This document shows positions 13,345-17,921 of a DNA stretch of 17,921 nucleotides, piece after piece. Numbering within the stretch: position 1 is the stretch's first letter; each line of letters starts with the position of its first letter. A program made the translations under genes and the position numbers. The notes below the pieces were generated by a model, which was not told where the DNA came from, did not search any database, and was given only the letters and a program-made list of their open reading frames with translations. The stretch covers positions 1 to 17,921 of the forward strand of contig JAQGJY010000063.1 in assembly GCA_028290325.1 (NCBI GenBank). The letters run 5' to 3'. This DNA is from Tardiphaga sp. Lineage in GTDB: Bacteria; Pseudomonadota; Alphaproteobacteria; Rhizobiales; Xanthobacteraceae.

Positions 13345-14543
13345 CGGACGTTCTGGATCGGCACGTTCATTTCGGATGGCTTGATTTCGCGCACCAGTTC
13401 GGGAACGCCCCAGGCCAACGCCGGATCGACCGCGATCTTGAAATGATACATCGATTGCATCGCCTGATGGTCTTCCTTGCGGAAGGTCATCGTGCCCTTC
13501 GGCGTCTCGAACGAGAGGCCTTCCATCGCGGTGATCAGCGTTTCGGCGTCGGTCTTGCCGCCGGTCTTCTTGAGCGTTTCGACCAACGCGATCGCCGCCG
13601 ACATGCCACCCGCCGTGAAGAAGTCCGGCGGCGCGTTGAAACGCTTCTGGTGTTCGGTCACCAGCCAATCGTTGATCGGGTTCTTTGGGATGCCGTAATA
13701 ATAGTAGGTCGCGCCTTCCATGCCCGGGAGCTGCTTGTAGGCCGCCATGGCGGGCAGGATGTTGCCGCCGGTCGCGATCTCGATACCGAAGCGCTTGGGG
13801 TCGAGATCAATGATCTTGAACGGGTTGCCCGCGCCGGCCCACAACAGGAAAATGATCTTGCGGCCCGGTTTGTCTTTCAGCGCATCGAACAGGCGTTGCG
13901 CGCCGGCCGTGAAATCGGTGGTCGTCGTCGGCAGGTATTCCTCGTGCACGACCTTGGCATTCTTGAGCGCGCCCTTGAATGCTTTCACACCGTCGCGGCC
14001 GAACGCGTAGTCCTGCGCCAGCGTCGCGATGGTGACATCGCTCTTGTCGAGCGCCACGGCGTTGGAGATCGCGTCCTGCGATGAGTTGCGGCCGGTGCGG
14101 AAGATGTAGCGATTCCACTTCGCGCCGGTGATCGAATCGGCGACGGCCGGTTCGACCAGCAGGATCTTTTTGTATTCCTCGGCCACCGGCAGCATCGCCA
14201 ACGCATTGTTTGACGAGGTCGGTCCGATCGCGATGTCGGCGCCGTCGTCGCTGTACGCCGCCGCGAGCTGGGCCTTGGCGACGTCGGGCTTGCCTTGATT
14301 GTCACGCTCGATGATGACGATCTTGTCGTTGCCGACCATCATCGTCCCTTTGGTCGCGTATTCGAGACCGAGCAGAAGACCCGCTTGCGTCTGCTTGGCA
14401 TAGGCTTCCAAGGCGCCGGTCTTGTCATAGACATGGACGACTTTGATGTCGCGAGCGAGCGCGGTGCCTGTCAGCGCTATCGACAACGCGAGCGCAAGAG
14501 GGCCGCCTGACAGCCTGAAGCGTGTCCCGATTTGAAATGGCAT
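13341..14543 (-). CDS. Branched-chain amino acid-type ABC transporter substrate-binding protein LivK
   Basis: Periplasmic receptor of the importer, 400 residues before processing. A signal peptide covers residues 1-30: two arginines at 8 and 10, a hydrophobic core LALALSIALTG, and a probable cleavage after TALA (A30). The mature part begins RDIKVVHVYDKTGALEAYAKQTQAGL, the type-1 binding-protein fold, with GPTSSNNALAMLPVAEEYKKILLVEP at about 135-160 as the ligand-binding lobe region. It contains no cysteine near the cleavage site, so it is a soluble periplasmic protein rather than a lipoprotein. The start ATG at 14541-14543 has GGGGGA a few bases upstream. Ligands of this family in soil bacteria include amino acids, aromatic acids and other carboxylates; adjacency to CoA-activating enzymes makes a carboxylate likely, but this is inference. 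Confidence 0.9.
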   Translation of the reverse strand: MPFQIGTRFRLSGGPLALALSIALTGTALARDIKVVHVYDKTGALEAYAKQTQAGLLLGLEYATKGTMMVGNDKIVIIERDNQGKPDVAKAQLAAAYSDDGADIAIGPTSSNNALAMLPVAEEYKKILLVEPAVADSITGAKWNRYIFRTGRNSSQDAISNAVALDKSDVTIATLAQDYAFGRDGVKAFKGALKNAKVVHEEYLPTTTTDFTAGAQRLFDALKDKPGRKIIFLLWAGAGNPFKIIDLDPKRFGIEIATGGNILPAMAAYKQLPGMEGATYYYYGIPKNPINDWLVTEHQKRFNAPPDFFTAGGMSAAIALVETLKKTGGKTDAETLITAMEGLSFETPKGTMTFRKEDHQAMQSMYHFKIAVDPALAWGVPELVREIKPSEMNVPIQNVR

Positions 14544-14592
14544 TGCGATCCCCCAAACGACCCGGGCCGGTGCGGCCTCGTTGACTGCCGGG

Positions 14593-14621
14593 TTTATCCG
14601 ACAGCTATCGCAGGGTTGCAA
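14593..14621 (-). promoter_or_regulatory. Candidate promoter of the livKGFHM operon
   Basis: On the minus strand TTGCAA (14621-14616), a 17-base spacer and GATAAA (14598-14593) form a plausible sigma-70 promoter with four of six matches in each hexamer. The expected transcript start near 14586 leaves a leader of about 40 bases with GGGGGA as ribosome site before the livK ATG. It lies in the 263-base gap between livK and the crotonase-family gene. Confidence 0.4.
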
Positions 14622-14708
14622 TTGGTTTTAAGACGGAGCGCGCTCGTTCTTGCGTCAGCCGTTGACGATGCGCTTGTCGAATCGCCGCGCGATCGCCTCC
14701 GGGCGCCG

Positions 14709-14731
14709 CCAACACGGTCAGACCGTGCTGG
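14709..14731. repeat. Near-perfect 11-bp inverted repeat in the livK upstream region
   Basis: CCAACACGGTC and GACCGTGCTGG are mirror arms around a single A, matching at ten of eleven positions. It could be an operator for a dimeric regulator of the liv promoter about 90 bases away, or a compact hairpin (three-base loop) behind the crotonase-family gene. No T run follows on either strand, so a rho-independent terminator is unlikely. Confidence 0.45.
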
Positions 14732-14806
14732 CTGTCGCTGTGCTGATGGTGCGTTGCGGCACAGATGGTTGTCGCGAGGCCACTCACCAAAGACGGATCG
14801 ACCGCC

Positions 14807-15622
14807 TCAACGCCCGCTGAATTGCGGCGCGCGCTTTTCGACGAAGTGCTTCACGCCTTCCTTGAAATCCTCGCTGGCGAACGAGAGCTGCATTTCGCGG
14901 TCGGCCGTGACGATCGCCTCTTGCAGGGTCTGAAACGGGACTTCCCACAATTGTTTCTTGATGACGCGCAATGAGCGCGGCGACGACAAGGTGGCGAGAT
15001 CACGCGCATAGGCCAGCGTGTCGGCCATTAATTGATCGCCGGCGACGACGCGATCGAGCAGGCCGATCCGCAACGCTTCGTCGGCCGCGACCTTGCGCGC
15101 GGACAGCAACAGGTCCGCCGCCTTGGAATGTCCGACCAGACGCGGCAGCAACCAACTGATGCCATGTTCCGCGATCAATCCGCGTCGCGCGAAGGCGCTC
15201 GAAAATACCGCTGTGTCGGCACCGAAGCGCATGTCGCAATACAGCGCGATGACCATGCCGAGCCCGGCGCAGGGGCCGTTGATAGCGGCGATGATCGGCT
15301 TTGGCACGGCGGCGAAATAGGCTTGCCGATGCTGGAAATCCACCCGCGCCGAGGTGTCGAACGGAGCTTCGGCTTCGATTTTGGCACCCGCGCCGTCGTT
15401 GCTCAAATTCGACAGGCGGTTCATGTCGGCGCCGGCGCAGAAGCCGCGACCCGCGCCGGTTAGCACGATCACGCGCACCTTGTCGTCATCGGTGGCCGCA
15501 CGCATCGCGGCCTTGACCTCGTCGGCCATGATCGGCGTCCAGGCATTGAGTTTGTCCGGGCGGTTAAGCGTAATGGTCGCGACGTAATCGGCGACGGCAT
15601 AGGTGATTTCGGAATGAGCCAT
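14807..15622 (-). CDS. Enoyl-CoA hydratase/isomerase-family protein, probably an enoyl-CoA isomerase
   Basis: A 271-residue crotonase-fold protein. The two oxyanion-hole loops are present: GRGFCAGADM (58-67) and NGPCAGLGM (115-123). The two glutamates that make a hydratase (rat mitochondrial enzyme E144 and E164) fall on V124 and F144 in a hand alignment, so classical hydration is unlikely. Instead E152 in GLIAEHGISW sits at the position used by delta3,delta2-enoyl-CoA isomerases (yeast Eci1 E158) and, as aspartate, by PaaG. The C-terminal EGVKHFVEKRAPQFSGR is a family standard. The gene is 40 bases downstream of the acyl-CoA ligase on the same strand, with AAAAGG ahead of the ATG, and upstream of the liv operon. 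A role in moving double bonds of an unsaturated acyl-CoA is inferred. It is usually annotated simply as enoyl-CoA hydratase. Confidence 0.9.
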   Translation of the reverse strand: MAHSEITYAVADYVATITLNRPDKLNAWTPIMADEVKAAMRAATDDDKVRVIVLTGAGRGFCAGADMNRLSNLSNDGAGAKIEAEAPFDTSARVDFQHRQAYFAAVPKPIIAAINGPCAGLGMVIALYCDMRFGADTAVFSSAFARRGLIAEHGISWLLPRLVGHSKAADLLLSARKVAADEALRIGLLDRVVAGDQLMADTLAYARDLATLSSPRSLRVIKKQLWEVPFQTLQEAIVTADREMQLSFASEDFKEGVKHFVEKRAPQFSGR

Positions 15623-15662
15623 GGTTTGTTACCTTTTCTTGTTGATGCGATATGGCTTCGGG

Positions 15663-17213
15663 TCACACGATCCGGCTCTTGCGATCGCCCCAATAGCGAT
15701 CGCGTAGCAGACGCTTGTAGAGCTTGCCGGTCGGCAGCCGCGGCAGCTCGGCCTCGAAATCGATCGAGCGCGGGATTTTCTGCCGTGACAGATGCTTGGC
15801 GCAGAACGCCATCAATTCATCAGCGAAGGCCGCATCCGGGGTCACGCCGGGCATCGGTTGCACCACGGCCTTGACCTCTTCGCCAAGGTCGTCGTTCGGC
15901 ACGCCGAACACGGCGGCATCAGCGACCTTCGGATGCGTGATCAGCAGATTCTCGCATTCTTGTGGATAGATGTTGACGCCTCCCGACACGATCATGAAGG
16001 TCGCGCGATCGGTGAGATGCAGAAAGCCGTCGTCATCGACATAGCCGACGTCGCCCACGGTGCTCATGGTGCCGTCCGCCGAGCGTGACTCCGCCGTCCG
16101 CGCGGCATCGTTGAAATATTCGAACGGCGTGGCGGACTTGAACCAGAGCGTTCCTGACTGTCCCTTCGGCGTCGGCTGCATGTCGTCATCGAGGACGTGC
16201 AGTTCGCCAAGCAGAACCTTGCCGACCGTGCCGCGATGCGCGAGCCACTGTTCGCTATCGCAGGCCGCGAAGCCGAGGCCTTCGGTCGCGCCGTAATATT
16301 CGTGGATGATCGGCCCCCACCACTGGATCATCTGCTCCTTGACCTGCGGGGGGCAGGGCGCCGCGGCGTGAATCGCGACTTCGAGCGACGACAGGTCGTA
16401 AGCTTTACGCTTGTCCTCCGGCAACTTTAGCATCCGCGAAAACATGGTCGGCACAAGCTGGGTATGCGTCGGCCGGTATTTCTCGACCAGTGCAAGATAT
16501 TGCTCGGGGTCGAATTTCTCCATGATGATCGCGGTGCCGCCGTTGCGAATCACCAGATTGACAGCGGCTTGCGGCGCGGAGTGATAGAGAGGCGCCGGCG
16601 AGAGGTAGGTGAGACCTTCGCGGTAGCGCCACATCTGATTGAGAAAAGCGAAGAGTGGCAGGCCGTTTTCGGGGGCTTCTTCCGGCAGCGGACGAACGAT
16701 GCCCTTCGGGCGGCCGGTTGTGCCGGACGAATACAACATCGCGGTGCCGATCAATTCATCGGGGATCGGCGTGTCGGGCATGCCATTCACCGCGTCGTCG
16801 TAGGTCAGAATGTTGCCGCCGTCGCCCGGGCCGCCGACCACCAGCGCCACCTCGATCCGCGCGCATTGCTTCAGCGCCTCGATCGCGACATCGCGGCTTT
16901 CCTGCGAGAAAATCAGGATTCGGGATTCCGAATTGTTGACGATGTAAGCGAGTTCGTCCGCCGTCAGGAAGGAGTTGATGCAGGTGTAATACAGTCCGGA
17001 TCGTTCGCCGGCACCGCAACATTCCAGATATCGGGCGTTGTTCTCCATGAAGATCGCGTAGTGATCGAGCCGCTTCAGCCCGCGACGGCGCAGGAAATGC
17101 GCGAGGCGATTGCTGCGCGCTTCCAGCTCGCCATAGGTGACGGTCTCGCCGGTCTTGGCCATAATGAAGGCCGGTTGCGATGCGCGCGTCGCGACGTGCT
17201 TGCCCGTATACAT
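15663..17213 (-). CDS. Acyl-CoA synthetase (AMP-forming), fatty/aromatic-acid CoA ligase type
   Basis: A 516-residue member of the ANL superfamily that would adenylate a carboxylic acid and transfer it to CoA. Motifs in order: the phosphate loop YSSGTTGRPKGI at 161-172; the acid-binding/aromatic region with YYGATEG at 307-313; the ATP-binding TVGDVGY at 385-391; the hinge TDRATFMIVSGGVNIYP at 401-417 (D402); and the catalytic lysine K497 in PTGKLYKRLLR. Overall layout matches FadD13-like enzymes. There is no signal peptide, so it is cytoplasmic. The ATG at 17211-17213, with AAAGGAAA ahead of it, is preferred over an in-frame ATG 45 bases upstream, because the protein starts MYTGKHVATR, as typical for this family. 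It forms an apparent unit with the crotonase-family gene (40-base gap) and is followed by the liv transporter. The substrate class cannot be fixed from sequence. Confidence 0.93.
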   Translation of the reverse strand: MYTGKHVATRASQPAFIMAKTGETVTYGELEARSNRLAHFLRRRGLKRLDHYAIFMENNARYLECCGAGERSGLYYTCINSFLTADELAYIVNNSESRILIFSQESRDVAIEALKQCARIEVALVVGGPGDGGNILTYDDAVNGMPDTPIPDELIGTAMLYSSGTTGRPKGIVRPLPEEAPENGLPLFAFLNQMWRYREGLTYLSPAPLYHSAPQAAVNLVIRNGGTAIIMEKFDPEQYLALVEKYRPTHTQLVPTMFSRMLKLPEDKRKAYDLSSLEVAIHAAAPCPPQVKEQMIQWWGPIIHEYYGATEGLGFAACDSEQWLAHRGTVGKVLLGELHVLDDDMQPTPKGQSGTLWFKSATPFEYFNDAARTAESRSADGTMSTVGDVGYVDDDGFLHLTDRATFMIVSGGVNIYPQECENLLITHPKVADAAVFGVPNDDLGEEVKAVVQPMPGVTPDAAFADELMAFCAKHLSRQKIPRSIDFEAELPRLPTGKLYKRLLRDRYWGDRKSRIV

Positions 17214-17277
17214 GTGGCGTTTCCTTTGTTTGGCGGGCCGCGTCTTGTGCGCGATCATGCCGTCGATCTTAGGCCAG

Positions 17278-17349
17278 GTCTCGTTCGGTAAGCCAGTCTC
17301 GTTGGGTAAGCCAATCTCGCTTGGTAAGCCAGCTCCCGCCTGGCAGGCA
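17278..17349. repeat. 18-bp tandem repeat, three good copies and one decayed copy
   Basis: GTCTCGTTCGGTAAGCCA (17278-17295) is repeated at 17296-17313 with one change and at 17314-17331 with about three changes; a fourth, decayed stretch follows to about 17349. The repeats fill half of the 153-base gap between the SDR and acyl-CoA ligase genes, upstream of the ligase start. Their 18-base period is two helical turns short by about three bases, so they are not obviously phased. They may be a strand-slippage array or regulator sites. Confidence 0.8.
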
Positions 17350-17366
17350 GGTCCGGCTCGGTCAAC

Positions 17367-17921
17367 TCAGGTCTCGCTCTGTTTGAAATAATCCGGTTTG
17401 CCGGTGGTCCAGGTTTCGCCCCAGTGCTGGCCGCCGCCATCGACGGTCAGCGTTTCGCCGGTGACGAAGGCGCCCGATGTTGCCGACAAGTAGACGCAGG
17501 CTTCCGCGATATCCCACGCCGAGCCGGCGCGCATCATCGGATTGGAGCGTGGATAGGCCGCGCGCGCCTCGGGCGTATAGACCTTCCAGCCTTCGGTCTC
17601 GATCGCGCCCGGCGCGATACAATTGACGCGGATGCCGAGCGGCGCCCATTCCACGGCAATCGCGCGCGACAGTCCAATCACGCCCGATCGTGCCGCGATG
17701 GAATGCGCGATGCCGTAAAGTCCGTGCGTGGTGACGACGACGATGTTGACGATGCTGCCCGCGTGTTTGGCGTCGCGCCAATGCCGCGCGGCGGCCTGCA
17801 TCATGAACCACGTGCCATTGAGATTGGTGTTGATGACGGCATTCCAGCCTTTCGCCGAGATGTCGATCGCGGGTTGCGGAAACTGTCCGCCGGCCGAATT
17901 GACCAGTCCATCGACGCGACC
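17367..17921 (-). CDS. SDR-family reductase, similar to trans-2-enoyl-CoA reductase (N-terminus outside window)
   Basis: The frame is open from the window edge (17921) to a TGA at 17369-17367; 184 C-terminal residues are visible, while the cofactor-binding N-terminus lies beyond the window. The Rossmann core shows DGLVNSAGG (NNAG variant), VINTNLNGTWFMMQAA, GSIVNIVVV, and the end segment GIRVNCIAPGAIETEGW followed by GETLTVDGGG. The canonical YxxxK is absent: the equivalent place reads AHSIAARSGV, i.e. S-x3-R. The same type of substitution occurs in peroxisomal trans-2-enoyl-CoA reductase (PECR, AVHSGAARAGV), and mitochondrial DECR1 uses S-x3-K, so an enoyl-CoA reductase is likelier than an alcohol dehydrogenase. 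The C-terminal tail after GGG (QHWGETWTTGKPDYFKQSET) is longer than usual. Location upstream of the acyl-CoA ligase, on the same strand, fits work on CoA thioesters. It may be transcribed with the ligase or separately, since a 153-base gap with repeats lies between. Confidence 0.88.
   Translation of the reverse strand, partial: GRVDGLVNSAGGQFPQPAIDISAKGWNAVINTNLNGTWFMMQAAARHWRDAKHAGSIVNIVVVTTHGLYGIAHSIAARSGVIGLSRAIAVEWAPLGIRVNCIAPGAIETEGWKVYTPEARAAYPRSNPMMRAGSAWDIAEACVYLSATSGAFVTGETLTVDGGGQHWGETWTTGKPDYFKQSET

Noticed and set aside
13345..13668. Upstream extension of the livG frame
   Set aside because: It lies inside livK and has no ABC-domain resemblance; the GTG at 13344 overlapping the livK stop begins the true LivG N-terminus.
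14636..14645. Perfect palindrome GAGCGCGCTC upstream of livK
   Set aside because: Ten-base GC-only palindromes are common by chance at this base composition and it is not placed at a hexamer or gene end.
17137..17440. Frames on both strands that translate the 18-bp repeats into six-residue peptide repeats (SLGKP, LAYxxR)
   Set aside because: They overlap the ends of two certain genes in the wrong frame and have no ribosome site; the peptide repeats are an automatic result of an 18-base period.
1..17921. Search for prophage, transposase, toxin-antitoxin, CRISPR, tRNA or riboswitch features
   Set aside because: No integrase, transposase, repeat-spacer array, CCA-ending cloverleaf or known riboswitch pattern could be seen; the window reads as core chromosome with small repeats only.

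Overview
The window is GC-rich (roughly two thirds G+C by eye), densely packed chromosomal DNA of an alphaproteobacterium. Protein sequences, short palindromic repeats of the CGTCATTGCG type and an alphaproteobacterial GTTC-N7-GTTC LexA box point to the Bradyrhizobium / Rhodopseudomonas / Afipia group (Nitrobacteraceae, Hyphomicrobiales). This placement comes from recognition, not from a search. No rRNA, tRNA, CRISPR array, phage or transposase gene was seen. LEFT PART (1-4300), housekeeping and stress genes: the 3' end of a surface-antigen-like gene; a J-domain co-chaperone without a zinc finger; a leftward ECF sigma factor and membrane anti-sigma pair; then a rightward fabI-moaB pair (enoyl-ACP reductase and molybdenum cofactor protein). 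MIDDLE (4298-9752): a leftward fused MarR/GNAT regulator with a perfect 14-bp palindrome in its promoter region; a small glycosyltransferase-2-like protein; a divergent rightward radical SAM protein of the PA0069 / SplB-like type; ribonuclease HII; and a polytopic GT-C (family 39-like) glycosyltransferase. RIGHT PART (9755-17921), all leftward: an SDR reductase (cut by the window edge), an acyl-CoA ligase, an enoyl-CoA hydratase/isomerase-family protein, then a complete branched-chain-amino-acid-type ABC transporter in the order livK-livG-livF-livH-livM. Three of the four liv junctions have gaps or overlaps of 11 nt or less by direct inspection and the other is an overlap at a start codon, so the five genes look translationally coupled. 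HOW THE GENES WORK TOGETHER: the right-hand block reads as an uptake-and-activation module. A periplasmic binding protein and ABC importer bring in a carboxylate or amino acid, the ligase could make its CoA thioester, and the crotonase-fold protein and SDR act on the unsaturated acyl-CoA. Both of these enzymes have non-standard active sites: the crotonase lacks both hydratase glutamates but keeps the isomerase-type one, and the SDR lacks YxxxK and resembles peroxisomal trans-2-enoyl-CoA reductase. MOST NOTABLE: the radical SAM gene at 5949-7109 has an exact GTTC-N7-GTTC SOS box overlapping a plausible promoter directly in front of it, and its protein ends in QLSLF, a canonical beta-sliding-clamp-binding pentapeptide. 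Together these suggest a damage-inducible, replication-associated DNA repair enzyme related to spore photoproduct lyase, with no assigned lesion.
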